Assembly: GCF_013415105.1 (NCBI RefSeq)
Contig: NZ_JACCDF010000008.1
Span: 123,289 to 187,288 of the forward strand
Direction of reading: 5' to 3'
Length of the DNA: 64,000 nucleotides
Origin: Vreelandella salicampi
Lineage (GTDB): Bacteria > Pseudomonadota > Gammaproteobacteria > Pseudomonadales > Halomonadaceae
The notes under the pieces were generated by a model that did not search any database, was not told the origin of the DNA, and saw only the letters and a program-made list of their open reading frames with translations. Both the position numbers and the translations under genes were made by a program. Below, one piece after another: positions 48,759 through 58,339 of this stretch (its first letter is position 1; every line of letters begins with the position of its first letter).

Positions 48759-50279
48759 ATGACGAAAACAACCTCTCAAATGGTAGACCGAGAAGGGCTG
48801 ATTGAGTTGGATGTGGGGGATGACGTGCGTGCTAGCTCGCGCTTCAATGAAGATATTGCCCCGACCCAGGCCAGCGAGCGAACGTGGTCAAAGTGGAATA
48901 TCGCGGCGCTATGGGTCGGTATGGCGATTTGCGTGCCGACCTACACGCTGGGGGGCGTGTTAACTGCCTACTTTGGCTTGAGCGTGGGTGAAGCGCTACT
49001 CGCGATATTACTCGCCAACGTGATTGTCTTGATTCCGCTAACGCTAAACGCTTTTCCGGGCACTAAATTCGGGATTCCGTTTCCTGTTGTGCTGCGTTCA
49101 TCGTTCGGTATTTTTGGCTCCAACGTACCGTGCCTGGTGCGGGCGCTCGTCGGCTGCGGCTGGTTCGGCATCCAGACCATGTTCGGCGGCCTGGCCATTC
49201 ACTTGCTGCTTTCCGAGTTGATTCCCGCCTGGGCGGCACTGGGTGGCGTGGGGGAAGTCGTTGGCTTTTTCGTGTTTGGCGCAATGAATCTTTACGTGGT
49301 CATTCGCGGCGCGGAATCGATCAAGTGGCTTGAAACGCTGGCCGCCCCGTTACTGTTGACAGTGGGTATCGGCTTGATGGTGTGGGCGTGGCCGCATACG
49401 TCGATGACCGAGCTGCTGGCGCAGCCACCCTCGCGCCCTGAAGGAGCGTCGGTGTATGGCTACTTCTTTGCCGGGTTAACCGCCATGGTGGGCTTTTGGG
49501 CCACGCTTTCGCTGAATATTCCCGATTTCAGCCGCTTTGCCAAAAGCCAAAAAGACCAAATTGCCGGGCAGGTGATCGGCCTACCGCTAACGATGTTTTT
49601 CTTTGCTTCGTTGGGCGTGGTGATGACCGCTGCCTCCGAGACGCTTGTCGGTCAAACCGTGGCCGACCCTGTGCGGCTTATCGGCTATATCGATAGCCCA
49701 TTCTGGGTAGTGCTGGCGATGCTGCTGATTATTATCGCCACGATCTCTACCAACACGGCTTCTAATATTGTTTCGCCAACCAATGATTTCCAGAATATTG
49801 CGCCTAAGTATATAGATCAGACCCGCGGTGTACTGATGACCGGTGCGGTGGGCGTGCTGCTGATGGGCTACGACCTGTTGCAAAAAGCGGGCATCATTCC
49901 GCCAGGGGTATCGCTTGAACAGATGTACTCCAACTGGCTGCTGGGTTATTCCAGCCTGCTTGGGCCGATCGCCGGTATCATGGCCGTGGATTACTTCCTG
50001 ATTAAGAAGCAGCGCCTGGATGTGCCCAGCCTGTATATGGATAACCATGCCTACCCCGCCATCAATATCGCCGGCTTTATCGCCTTTGGCGTGCCGGTGG
50101 CGCTGACCTTGATTGCGCTGACCACGGGGACAATGTACTGGTTCTACGACTATGGCTGGTTTACCGGCTCGGCGCTGGGCGCGATCGTATACTACATCGC
50201 AAGCGGGGTACTGGCCTCGGCCCCGTCGGTTGGGCCGGCGCCGATGGCTGACCGGGAGCCTGGCGAACAGCTTCCTTAG
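48759..50279 (+). CDS. NCS1-family nucleobase permease (probable uracil/pyrimidine importer)
   Basis: A 506-residue inner-membrane nucleobase:cation symporter with 12 helices. Marks are TWSKWNIAALWVGMAICVPTYTLGG, RSSFGIFGSNVPCLVRALVGCGWFGIQT (written in parts: SSFGIFGSNVP, ALVGCGWFGIQ) and LNIPDFSRFAKSQKDQ, as in uracil, allantoin and hydantoin carriers. The position divergent from the pyrimidine operon suggests uracil or thymine uptake. ATG 48759 with GAGGAGAG is chosen. A sigma-54 promoter lies upstream. Confidence 0.93.
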   Translation: MTKTTSQMVDREGLIELDVGDDVRASSRFNEDIAPTQASERTWSKWNIAALWVGMAICVPTYTLGGVLTAYFGLSVGEALLAILLANVIVLIPLTLNAFPGTKFGIPFPVVLRSSFGIFGSNVPCLVRALVGCGWFGIQTMFGGLAIHLLLSELIPAWAALGGVGEVVGFFVFGAMNLYVVIRGAESIKWLETLAAPLLLTVGIGLMVWAWPHTSMTELLAQPPSRPEGASVYGYFFAGLTAMVGFWATLSLNIPDFSRFAKSQKDQIAGQVIGLPLTMFFFASLGVVMTAASETLVGQTVADPVRLIGYIDSPFWVVLAMLLIIIATISTNTASNIVSPTNDFQNIAPKYIDQTRGVLMTGAVGVLLMGYDLLQKAGIIPPGVSLEQMYSNWLLGYSSLLGPIAGIMAVDYFLIKKQRLDVPSLYMDNHAYPAINIAGFIAFGVPVALTLIALTTGTMYWFYDYGWFTGSALGAIVYYIASGVLASAPSVGPAPMADREPGEQLP

Positions 50280-50302
50280 AAGGTTGTTGCTTGCCTTACT
50301 GA

Positions 50303-50337
50303 CCAACACCCGGCCATGTGCCGGGTGTTGGCGTTTT
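50303..50337. terminator. Terminator between permease and LysR gene
   Basis: CCAACACCCGGC and GCCGGGTGTTGG form a perfect 12-bp stem with a five-base loop, followed by GCGTTTT, between two converging genes. Confidence 0.8.
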
Positions 50338-50342
50338 GGGGC

Positions 50343-51245
50343 CTAGGGCGTATCGATAAATTGCAGGAAGGCTTCTACCACGCGGTTGGGCCGCCGGTCA
50401 CGGCGCGAGATCAGTGCAAAGGGGATGCGATAGTGCTGGCGCGTGCTGTCCAGTGCGCGCATTTTACCGGCCGCGACCCATTGCGCAGCTACGTGTTCGG
50501 GAAGAAACCCGATGAAACGTCCGGTGAGAATAAGAAAGGCAGCACCCTCACGGTCGGAGGCCGAGGCGCGCAGGCTCAGGGCATCGTGGGCTTGGCGCGC
50601 CTCGACCGGCAGCGGGTAGCGGGGTGAAATCGCCGGGTGGCGGGCAAGCGCCTCAAGCGTGAGCTGATCACCTGCTCTGTCAAACAGCGGGTGCCCAACG
50701 GCGCAATACAGATAGGAAGGTTCGTCGTAGAGGTGCTGGGTATCCAGGCTGGTGGGCAGGTTCACCGCAGGCACCACGCCGACGTGTAGATGACCATCCA
50801 TCACGCCGCGAATCACCGCATCCGAGGGCTCCATGTGGATATGCAGGGTGACCTCGTGCTTCGGGGCGCTGAGCTCTGCCAGCGCGTTGGTAACGTGCAT
50901 GGCGGGCAAGGTCACCAGGTTGTCGGTAATGCCGATATTCAGCTCGCCCTTGATCGTCTGATGCAACGCGTTGACGTCGCTTTTGAAGGTTTCCAGCGCC
51001 GTCAGCAGAGTCAGTCCCGCTTGGTAGATCTCCTTGCCTTCCTCGGTCAGGCTGAAACCACCGCGGCCGCGTTGGCAGAGCGAGAAGCCGAGCCTACCCT
51101 CCAGATCGTTCATGTGCTGACTGATTGCCGACCGGCTGATTCCCAGCGTGGTCTCCGCCGCCGTAAAGCCACCGCATTCCACGACCGTCTGAAAAATACG
51201 GATCAAACGTATGTCGTAATCGTTCACTTGACCAAGAGAAGGCAA
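50343..51245 (-). CDS. LysR-family transcriptional regulator
   Basis: A 300-residue LysR-type regulator. The winged helix is clear (LIRIFQTVVECGGFTAAETTLG, then ISRSAISQHMNDLEGRLGF), with the effector domain in residues 95-295. TTG at 51245 after GGAGC appears to be the start. It converges on the NCS1 permease gene and lies 60 bp from the TetR gene, so it may control either half of the nucleobase island; the effector is unknown. Confidence 0.9.
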   Translation of the reverse strand: MPSLGQVNDYDIRLIRIFQTVVECGGFTAAETTLGISRSAISQHMNDLEGRLGFSLCQRGRGGFSLTEEGKEIYQAGLTLLTALETFKSDVNALHQTIKGELNIGITDNLVTLPAMHVTNALAELSAPKHEVTLHIHMEPSDAVIRGVMDGHLHVGVVPAVNLPTSLDTQHLYDEPSYLYCAVGHPLFDRAGDQLTLEALARHPAISPRYPLPVEARQAHDALSLRASASDREGAAFLILTGRFIGFLPEHVAAQWVAAGKMRALDSTRQHYRIPFALISRRDRRPNRVVEAFLQFIDTP

Positions 51246-51305
51246 ATAAGCTCCTTACGTTCTCGCTTCGTGAAGGTAGGGGTATTGAATCATGTATTTA
51301 CTTTT

Positions 51306-52013
51306 TTAAGCATCGTTTCGAACGCTGTACGAAGGCATTTTGCGCTCCGGGGGGGCTTTTTGTCTTGATTGTACGCCGCAGCCTTTCAATACGACACGGG
51401 TGAGAAAGGCGGTGATTTCTTCGGTGTCGGCGTCGTCGAGGGCGTCCTTGCCGGTGATGCCTAGCACCTGCGCTTCGAAGTCGGCGTAGTGCTGGGTCGA
51501 GGACCAGATCAGAAAAATCAGCCAGACTGGGTTAACCGGGTCCATCAGGCCGCGTTCGGCCCATTGTTCAAAAACGCGCGCGCGGCCTTCCACCCATTCG
51601 CGCAGCTCGCCGTGTAAGTACTCTTGCAAGAAGGGCGCGCCACCGAGGATTTCTGCGGCAAATAGCCGAGAGCCCTCCGGGTGGCGGCGCGAGAGCTGCA
51701 TTTTGCGCTCAATGAAGGCCGTCAGCACCTCGGCGGGGTCGTCTTCCACCGAGATATCGTCGAGCAGCGCGTTCCAGCGCTTCATCATCCGCGCGAGTAG
51801 GCGCACATAGAGCGCCTGCTTGCTGCCCATGTAGTAGAGCACGTTGGATTTGGGCAGCTCGGCTGCCTCGGCGATGGCCTGCACACTCGCGCCGCGGTAG
51901 CCGTGGCGGGCAAAAATGCGCTCGGCAGCGGTAAGAATAGCCTGCTCGTTGCGTGCCCGCGTGGCATCGTTGCGCCGTGGGGGCGTTTTGACGGCGGACG
52001 TCGGTTGCGTCAT
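51306..52013 (-). CDS. TetR-family regulator, RutR-like, of the purine genes
   Basis: A 235-residue repressor with a TetR helix-turn-helix (ILTAAERIFARHGYRGASV, IAEAAELPKSNVLYYMGSKQALY) and a RutR-type C-terminal domain (RLFAAEILGGAPFLQEYL, PVWLIFLIWSSTQHYADFE). It is a paralogue of the regulator at 42367. It is divergent from xdhA with a perfect RutR-type box in the 96-bp gap, so it most likely represses itself and the xdhABC-guaD operon. The ligand might be a purine or pyrimidine. ATG 52013 follows GGAGC; longer frames lack support. Confidence 0.9.
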   Translation of the reverse strand: MTQPTSAVKTPPRRNDATRARNEQAILTAAERIFARHGYRGASVQAIAEAAELPKSNVLYYMGSKQALYVRLLARMMKRWNALLDDISVEDDPAEVLTAFIERKMQLSRRHPEGSRLFAAEILGGAPFLQEYLHGELREWVEGRARVFEQWAERGLMDPVNPVWLIFLIWSSTQHYADFEAQVLGITGKDALDDADTEEITAFLTRVVLKGCGVQSRQKAPPERKMPSYSVRNDA

Positions 52014-52077
52014 ATCAGCTCCTTGATGGCCCGAGACTTGCATTGCGATACGGACTGACCCATGCTTGGGTATGTTC

Positions 52078-52093
52078 CTGACCATTTGGTCAA
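52078..52093. promoter_or_regulatory. RutR-type operator between tetR and xdhA
   Basis: CTGACCATTTGGTCAA contains the perfect inverted repeat TGACCA-TT-TGGTCA and matches 15 of 16 positions of the E. coli RutR consensus TTGACCANNTGGTCAA. It ends 16 bp before the xdhA start codon, a repressor position. Confidence 0.82.
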
Positions 52094-52109
52094 CATGTGA
52101 GTTAATGCC

Positions 52110-53582
52110 ATGATCAACTTCCTGCTTAACGGACGGCCACAGCGCGCGACAGCCACGCCCGATACCAGCGTACTCGAACTCTTGCGGGACACGCTCGGCC
52201 AGACGGGGACCAAAGAGGGCTGCGCCTCTGGCGACTGCGGTGCCTGTACCGTCGCCATCGGTGAAGCCGATGCCGCCGGGCAAATGCACTACCATAGTGC
52301 AAACGCCTGCATCATGCCCGCCCATCAGCTGCAAGGCCGCCAACTGGTAACGGTCGAAGGGCTGGCCGACGGCGATAGCCTGCACCCAGCACAGGCGGCG
52401 ATGGTGACTTGCCACGGTAGCCAGTGCGGCTTTTGCACGCCGGGCATCGTGATGTCGCTGTTTACTCTCCACGAGGCGCAAACCGCGACCCCCGCCCCGC
52501 TAACCCCCGAGCGCTTAGAAGCCGCACTTGGCGGTAACCTGTGTCGCTGCACTGGCTATCGGCCGATCCGCGACGCCGCCTTGACCATGAGCGAGCACCC
52601 GGCGCCGCGTCATGCATGGTGGCGCCAGGCGCCGGAGCACGCGAGTACGGAACAGACGAGCGCGGCGCAGACGAATGTTACACCACCCAGCGAGCGCTTT
52701 CTCCAACCGGCCACCTTGGCCGCGTTGCTCGCCGAGCGGGCGCGCTTCCCAGACGCGCCTTTGGTCGCTGGCGGGACGGACCTCTGGCTAAACGTTACCC
52801 AGAATCTGGCGCGTTATGACCGCGTGATCGATGTCACCCGCGTCGATGAGCTTTCGCGTATCGAAACCGCCACCCTAGACGATAGGCGCGAAGGCTGGTG
52901 GATGGGTGCGGCGGTGACCTATCGCCGTTTGACGCCGCTTCTGGACCAACACTACCCCGCGTTTGCGCACTTATTGCACCGCTTGGGCTCGGCGCAGATT
53001 CGCAACCGTGGCACGCTCGGGGGCAATATCGCCAACGCCTCGCCGATTGGCGATACCCCGCCGGTGCTGCTCGCGCTACAGGCGCGGCTTTTGCTGGCGG
53101 GCCCGGAGGGCGAGCGTGAGCTGGCGTTAGACGAATTCTTCCTCGACTATAAAAAAACCGCGCTACGCGAGGATGAAGTGATCCGTGCGATCTTTTTGCC
53201 TCACCCAGCGCCTGAGCAACATCTCAAAGTGTGGAAGATGTCCAAACGCCGGGAAGACGATATTTCCGCGTTGCTGGGAGCGTTTCACTGGCGCCTGGAG
53301 GCGGGCGTGCTGCGCGAGGTGCGGCTCGCGTTCGGTGGCATGGCGGCCACGCCAAAACGCGCATACGACGCTGAGGCGGCGCTGGAAGGCCAGCCGCCCA
53401 CGGCAGACGCTTTTGCGGCGGCCCGCGCCGCGCTAGCCGATGACTTTGCGCCCATGAGCGATGTGCGTGGCAGCGCCGACTACCGCCAGTTAGCCGCCGC
53501 CAACTTGTTAGAACGGCTGCGCCGCGTGGTGACCACCACCGACACCGCCGAGGAGGTGATGCTCAATGCGTACGCTCACTAA
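52110..53582 (+). CDS. xdhA: Xanthine dehydrogenase small subunit
   Basis: FAD and [2Fe-2S] subunit of xanthine dehydrogenase, 490 residues. The N-terminal plant-type cluster is in KEGCASGDCGACTVA, the second cluster in CHGSQCGFCTPGIVMS and LGGNLCRCTGYRPI. A linker leads to the FAD domain (about 190-370, LVAGGTDLWLNVTQN, then RNRGTLGGNIANASPIGD) and the CO dehydrogenase flavoprotein C-terminal domain. It is the first gene of xdhABC-guaD and its end overlaps xdhB by 17 bp. Confidence 0.97.
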   Translation: MINFLLNGRPQRATATPDTSVLELLRDTLGQTGTKEGCASGDCGACTVAIGEADAAGQMHYHSANACIMPAHQLQGRQLVTVEGLADGDSLHPAQAAMVTCHGSQCGFCTPGIVMSLFTLHEAQTATPAPLTPERLEAALGGNLCRCTGYRPIRDAALTMSEHPAPRHAWWRQAPEHASTEQTSAAQTNVTPPSERFLQPATLAALLAERARFPDAPLVAGGTDLWLNVTQNLARYDRVIDVTRVDELSRIETATLDDRREGWWMGAAVTYRRLTPLLDQHYPAFAHLLHRLGSAQIRNRGTLGGNIANASPIGDTPPVLLALQARLLLAGPEGERELALDEFFLDYKKTALREDEVIRAIFLPHPAPEQHLKVWKMSKRREDDISALLGAFHWRLEAGVLREVRLAFGGMAATPKRAYDAEAALEGQPPTADAFAAARAALADDFAPMSDVRGSADYRQLAAANLLERLRRVVTTTDTAEEVMLNAYAH

Positions 53583-56043
53583 GCTCAACCAACAGGCCGC
53601 CTCCGATGTGGGCGAGGATTCCGCCACTGCGCGCGAGGCGCAAGAAGGGCGCATCAAGGGCGACGGCCCGCTGGCGCGCGATACCGTGGAGGCGCCGCCC
53701 CATCAGTATGTTCACCCGCACGCTCAGGCACACGAGAGCGCGATCAAGCACGTTACCGGCCGTGCCGCTTATATCGATGATCTCAAGGCGCCGGCTGACA
53801 CGCTGCATATTGCCCTGGGGCTTTCAAAGGTCGCTCACGGGCGTTTGACCCGCCTCGACTTGGCTCGCATTCGGGCGCTGCCCGGCGTGGTCGATGCCGT
53901 CGGCGTGGACGACGTGCCGGGGCACACGGATATCGGCCCGGTGTTTCCCGGCGACCCGATTTTTGTCGAGGAAGAGATTAGCTACGCCGGGCAAGTGCTG
54001 TTTGCCGTGGCCGCCGAGAGCTACCGCGCCGCGCGCGAGGCCGTTAAGGCCGCTTTCGACGCCGATATGCTGACGCTGGAGGCGCAGCCGCCAAGCCTCG
54101 ACCCGGTGGCCGCCGCCGAGCGCGGCGAGTTCGTGCGCCCCACCCACGTGCAGCAGCGCGGCGATTGGGAAAAGGCGCTGGCGGATGCCGCGCACGTGAT
54201 CGAAGGCGAGCAGTTTGTCGGCGGCCAGGAGCATTTTTATCTGGAAGGCCAGGCTTGCTTGGTCACGCCCACCGAAGACGAGGGCGTGGTGGTTCACACT
54301 TCGAACCAACACCCCAGCGAAACGCAGAAGCTCGTCGCCGAGGTGCTGGGCATTGCCCTGCACGCGGTGACCGTGGAAGTGCGCCGCATGGGCGGCGGCT
54401 TTGGCGGTAAGGAGACCCAAGCCTCGCCCTGGGCGTGCATTGCCGCGCTGTTCTGCCGTCGCACCGGGCGCGCCGTGCGCGTGCGCCTGCCGCGTAGCGA
54501 GGATATGCGCGCGACCGGCAAGCGCCACCCGTTCCATAATCGCTACCGGTTGGGCGTGGATGACACCGGCGTGATTCAGGGCGGCGAGCTTACCGTGATT
54601 GGCGATTGCGGCTACTCGCCGGATCTTTCCGACGCCATTGTCGACCGCGCCATGTTCCACAGCGACAACGCCTACTCGTTGGGCGCAGCGCGGGTCACCG
54701 GCCACCGCGCGCGCACCCATACCGCCTCGAATACCGCTTTTCGTGGCTTTGGCGGCCCGCAAGGCATGATGGTGATCGAAGCGGCGCTGGACGACATCGC
54801 CCGGCGCCTGGGCGAAGACCCGCTCACGGTGCGCAAGCGCAACCTTTACCGCAAAGGCCATCAGACGACCCGCCGCGATATCACCCACTATGGCCAGCCG
54901 GTGGACCAGACCGATTTGCTGCATACGCTGGTCGAGCAGCTGGAAGCGAGCAGCGACTACTGGGCGCGCCGCGAGGAAATCGCCGCTTTCAACGCGCAAA
55001 GCGGCGTGATCAAAAAGGGCTTGGCGCTGACGCCGGTGAAGTTCGGTATCTCGTTCACCGCCAAACACCTCAATCAGGCCGGGGCGCTGTTGCATGTCTA
55101 CACCGACGGCAGCGTGATGATCAACCACGGCGGCACCGAAATGGGCCAGGGCCTGCACACCAAAATCACCCAGGTGGTTGCCCGTGAGCTGGGCCTTGAC
55201 CTCAGCGCGGTGCGTATCAGCGCCACGCGCACCGATAAGGTGCCCAATACCTCGCCGACCGCCGCCTCCAGCGGGGCGGACCTTAACGGCCAGGCGGCAC
55301 GCGATGCCAGCGTGAAGCTTAAAGCCCGCCTGTTTGATTTCGCCGCTGACCATTACAGCGCGGATACCGACGATATGCGCCTCGAAGATGGCTACCTCAT
55401 CGCCGGGTATGGCGAGAGCGAGCAGCGCATCCCCTGGGGCGAGCTGGTTCAGGCGGCCTATTTCGGTCGCGTGTCGCTCTCGGAAAAGGGCTTCTACGCC
55501 ACACCGCTGATCCATTACGACCGCACTGTCGGCCAGGGCAACCCCTTCTACTATTACGCCTTTGGCGCGGCGGTCTCGGAAGTCAGCGTCGATACTTTAA
55601 GCGGTGAGTACCAAGTCACGCGGGTGGATATCCTCCACGACGTAGGGGATTCGCTGAACCCGGCGATCGATATCGGCCAGGTCGAGGGCGGTTTTATCCA
55701 GGGCATGGGTTGGCTGACCAGCGAGGAGCTTAAGTGGAACGACGCCGGGCAGCTGCTTTCCACCGGGCCTGCGACCTATAAAATCCCCACCTTTGGCGAT
55801 CTGCCGCCGGTGTTTAACGTCGCGCTGATGGAGGGCCACCCCAACTCGATGGCGAGTATCTACCGCTCCAAAGCCGTGGGCGAGCCGCCCTTTATGCTGG
55901 CGATCTCGGTGTGGTCGGCGCTGCGCGATGCGCTGGCAAGCCTCGCCGATTACCGCGAATCACCGCGTCTGGACACCCCGGCCACCCCCGAGCGCGTGCT
56001 GATGGCCGCCGAGGCGCTGCGTCACCCCCAGGAGGCACCGTGA
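53566..56043 (+). CDS. xdhB: Xanthine dehydrogenase molybdenum-binding subunit
   Basis: Molybdopterin subunit that hydroxylates hypoxanthine and xanthine to urate, 825 residues. Typical stretches are GRAAYIDDLKAPADTLHIAL, GGQEHFYLEGQACLV, RRMGGGFGGKETQA, NTAFRGFGGPQGMMV (substrate arginine) and the molybdenum-site glutamate in KAVGEPPFMLAISVW. The 50-residue N-terminal extension before the ald_Xan_dh_C domain is longer than usual. GTGA overlap links it to xdhC. Confidence 0.97.
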   Translation: MRTLTKLNQQAASDVGEDSATAREAQEGRIKGDGPLARDTVEAPPHQYVHPHAQAHESAIKHVTGRAAYIDDLKAPADTLHIALGLSKVAHGRLTRLDLARIRALPGVVDAVGVDDVPGHTDIGPVFPGDPIFVEEEISYAGQVLFAVAAESYRAAREAVKAAFDADMLTLEAQPPSLDPVAAAERGEFVRPTHVQQRGDWEKALADAAHVIEGEQFVGGQEHFYLEGQACLVTPTEDEGVVVHTSNQHPSETQKLVAEVLGIALHAVTVEVRRMGGGFGGKETQASPWACIAALFCRRTGRAVRVRLPRSEDMRATGKRHPFHNRYRLGVDDTGVIQGGELTVIGDCGYSPDLSDAIVDRAMFHSDNAYSLGAARVTGHRARTHTASNTAFRGFGGPQGMMVIEAALDDIARRLGEDPLTVRKRNLYRKGHQTTRRDITHYGQPVDQTDLLHTLVEQLEASSDYWARREEIAAFNAQSGVIKKGLALTPVKFGISFTAKHLNQAGALLHVYTDGSVMINHGGTEMGQGLHTKITQVVARELGLDLSAVRISATRTDKVPNTSPTAASSGADLNGQAARDASVKLKARLFDFAADHYSADTDDMRLEDGYLIAGYGESEQRIPWGELVQAAYFGRVSLSEKGFYATPLIHYDRTVGQGNPFYYYAFGAAVSEVSVDTLSGEYQVTRVDILHDVGDSLNPAIDIGQVEGGFIQGMGWLTSEELKWNDAGQLLSTGPATYKIPTFGDLPPVFNVALMEGHPNSMASIYRSKAVGEPPFMLAISVWSALRDALASLADYRESPRLDTPATPERVLMAAEALRHPQEAP

Positions 56044-56927
56044 ACGCCGCCGAGACCTGGCACGCTGCGCTCCACCGGCTACAGCGCGAGGGGTTGCCCC
56101 ATGTGCTCGCCACCCAAGTGACCAGCGCCGGCTCCACACCCCGGGAGCCAGGCGCGCGCATGGTGATCACCGAAGAGGCCGTGTTCGATACCCTTGGCGG
56201 TGGCACCTTTGAGTGGCAGACCATCGCTGCCGCCCGCGAAAAGCTCGCCGCGGGCGAGACGGGAATGTCGCTGGAGGCGTTTTCGCTCGGCGGGCGCAGT
56301 GGGCAGTGCTGCGGCGGCTTTGTCAACGTGTTGATCGAGGTCTTTCCGGGTAGCGGCACGACGCTGGCGCTCTTTGGTGCCGGCCACGTTGGGCGCGAAA
56401 TCGTGCAGCTTGCCGCGCCGCTGAGCTGGCGCATTCAGTGGTTTGACAGCCGCGAGGCCGTTTTTCCTGCCTGGGCCGACGAGCAGCCGCGCTTAAGTTG
56501 CCACCAAACCCTCGATGCGGAAAGCACCGTTGCCTCGCTGCCCGCTAGGGCCCATGCGCTGGTGATGACCCATGACCACAGCGAAGATCGCGCGCTGATC
56601 AATACGCTGCTTGCGCGCGGCGATTGCGCTTCGATTGGCTTGATTGGCTCGCAAAGCAAATGGGCGAGCTTTCGCGGCTGGCTCATCCGCGCAGGCCATG
56701 ACGAAGCCGCGCTGGCCAAGGTGCGCTGCCCCATTGGCATGGCAAGTGGCCCAAATGGTGATAAAACCAAGGGCGGCGACAAAACCCCCTACGCCATCGC
56801 GCTGGCCACCCTTGCCGAGCTTTTGCCGTTGGCGGCAAGCCCGGCACACGGCGAGCATCGCGGCTTGTCCGCTGACGCGCTACGGCCGCTGTTATCCACC
56901 CCATCTGTTCATTCTGACGACACCTAA
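56040..56927 (+). CDS. xdhC: Xanthine dehydrogenase accessory protein XdhC
   Basis: Chaperone that binds and sulfurates the molybdenum cofactor for XdhB, 295 residues. The XdhC/CoxI N-terminal domain has TSAGSTPREPGARMVI and GGRSGQCCGGFVNVLIEVF with the paired cysteines, and the C-terminal Rossmann domain has LALFGAGHVGREIVQLA and LIGSQSKWASFRGWL. The GTG start overlaps the xdhB stop (GTGA), showing translational coupling. Confidence 0.95.
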   Translation: MNAAETWHAALHRLQREGLPHVLATQVTSAGSTPREPGARMVITEEAVFDTLGGGTFEWQTIAAAREKLAAGETGMSLEAFSLGGRSGQCCGGFVNVLIEVFPGSGTTLALFGAGHVGREIVQLAAPLSWRIQWFDSREAVFPAWADEQPRLSCHQTLDAESTVASLPARAHALVMTHDHSEDRALINTLLARGDCASIGLIGSQSKWASFRGWLIRAGHDEAALAKVRCPIGMASGPNGDKTKGGDKTPYAIALATLAELLPLAASPAHGEHRGLSADALRPLLSTPSVHSDDT

Positions 56928-56931
56928 CGCC

Positions 56932-58278
56932 ATGACTGCTACTGACGCTTCCACCGCTCCCCGCAACGGCGCCTTTGTGCTGCGCGCCGAACTGTTAAGT
57001 TTCGACGCTGACCCCGGCGATGACGATACGCCGCTGCCGGGCAGCGTGCGCCATTTAGCCGATGGCGCGCTGTGGGTCGAACATGGTCGCATTCGCGCCG
57101 TGGGTGATTACGCTCGCCTCGCGCCGCAGCTGCCCGAAGGTATCGAGATCATCGACCATCGCGGTAAGCTCATCATGCCTGGCTTTATCGATAGCCACGT
57201 GCACTACGTGCAGCTGGACATCATGGCCTCGTTTGGGCGCCAGCTGCTCGATTGGCTCAACGACTACACCTTCCCCGAAGAGTGCCGTTTTGCCGCACGC
57301 GAGCACGCCGATGCCATCGCCGAGGCGTTTCTTGAAGAGCTTTTGCGCGTGGGCACTACCTCGGCGCAAGTGTTTGGTTCCAGCCATCCGGGGTCAATCG
57401 ATGCTTTCTTTGCCGCCAGCCAGCGCCGCGGGCTGCGGATGCTCGCCGGCAAAGTACTGATGGATCGCCACGCCCCCGAGGCGCTCACCGATGACACTCT
57501 CGGCGGTATCCGCGATAGCGAGCGGCTGATCGCTGACTGGCACGGCAAGGGGCGCCTGGGGTATAGCGTCACGCCGCGTTTTGCCCCGACCTCCACCCGC
57601 GCGCAGCTCGACGCTGCCGGTGGGCTTTTGCGCAGCGACCCCAGCCTGTGGCTGCAGACGCACTTGGCCGAAAATACCGGCGAGATCGCCTGGGTCGCCG
57701 AGCTGTTCCCGGAAAGCCAAGATTATTTGCACGTCTACGAGCAATCGGGGTTGGTCGGGCCGCGCAGCACCTTTGCCCACGGCATCCATCTCGACGACAA
57801 CATGCGTACCCGCTTAGCCGAGCGCGGCGCCAATATCGCCTTCTGCCCCAGCTCCAATATGTTTCTCGGCAGCGGCCTGTTTGACCGCCGCGCCGCCCGC
57901 GAGGCTGGGCTTGGGGTGAGTGTGGCAAGCGACATCGGCGCTGGCACCGACCTTTCCGGGCTGGCAACGCTTAAAGCCGCTTACCAAGTTGGGCAGCTGC
58001 GCGGGCAGGCGCTGACAGCCTGGCAGGGCTTTTATGCGCTGACGCTGGGCAACGCTAAGGCGCTCTCGCTAGAGGGTAATATTGGCCGATTGGCCGAGGG
58101 GATGGAGGCGGATTTTGTCGTGCTGGACACTAGCGCAACGCCGCTACTGGCGCGGCGCACCGCGCGCTGTGAGACGCTTGCCGAGCGGCTTTTTGCCTTG
58201 ATGATGCTCGGCGATGACCGTGCGATTGCCGAGACCTGGGCCAATGGCCGCTGCCAGCATCGGCGTGATGAGGGATAG
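56932..58278 (+). CDS. guaD: Guanine deaminase
   Basis: Zinc amidohydrolase of 448 residues converting guanine to xanthine. Zinc ligands are in MPGFIDSHVHYVQLDIM, LQTHLAENTGEIAWV and FAHGIHLDDNM, and the catalytic aspartate in VASDIGAGTDLSGLATLKAAY. The family motif FCPSSNMFLGSGLFD is present. It is the last gene of the xdhABC-guaD operon, starting 4 bp after the xdhC stop. Confidence 0.97.
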   Translation: MTATDASTAPRNGAFVLRAELLSFDADPGDDDTPLPGSVRHLADGALWVEHGRIRAVGDYARLAPQLPEGIEIIDHRGKLIMPGFIDSHVHYVQLDIMASFGRQLLDWLNDYTFPEECRFAAREHADAIAEAFLEELLRVGTTSAQVFGSSHPGSIDAFFAASQRRGLRMLAGKVLMDRHAPEALTDDTLGGIRDSERLIADWHGKGRLGYSVTPRFAPTSTRAQLDAAGGLLRSDPSLWLQTHLAENTGEIAWVAELFPESQDYLHVYEQSGLVGPRSTFAHGIHLDDNMRTRLAERGANIAFCPSSNMFLGSGLFDRRAAREAGLGVSVASDIGAGTDLSGLATLKAAYQVGQLRGQALTAWQGFYALTLGNAKALSLEGNIGRLAEGMEADFVVLDTSATPLLARRTARCETLAERLFALMMLGDDRAIAETWANGRCQHRRDEG

Positions 58279-58291
58279 TGAGTGTTTAAAC

Positions 58292-58320
58292 CCCTGGCGG
58301 TGAATGTCTCGCCGCCAGGG
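58292..58320. terminator. Hairpin after guaD
   Basis: CCCTGGCGG and CCGCCAGGG form a 9-bp stem with an 11-base loop between the convergent guaD and NCS2 permease genes; the T-run is weak. Confidence 0.55.
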
Positions 58321-58339
58321 TGGCCGTTACTCTGGTTCT

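Noticed and set aside
53824..55515. 563-codon minus-strand open frame across xdhB
   Set aside because: It is antisense to a strongly supported xdhB, has no ribosome site or family likeness and arises from the GC-rich codon bias.
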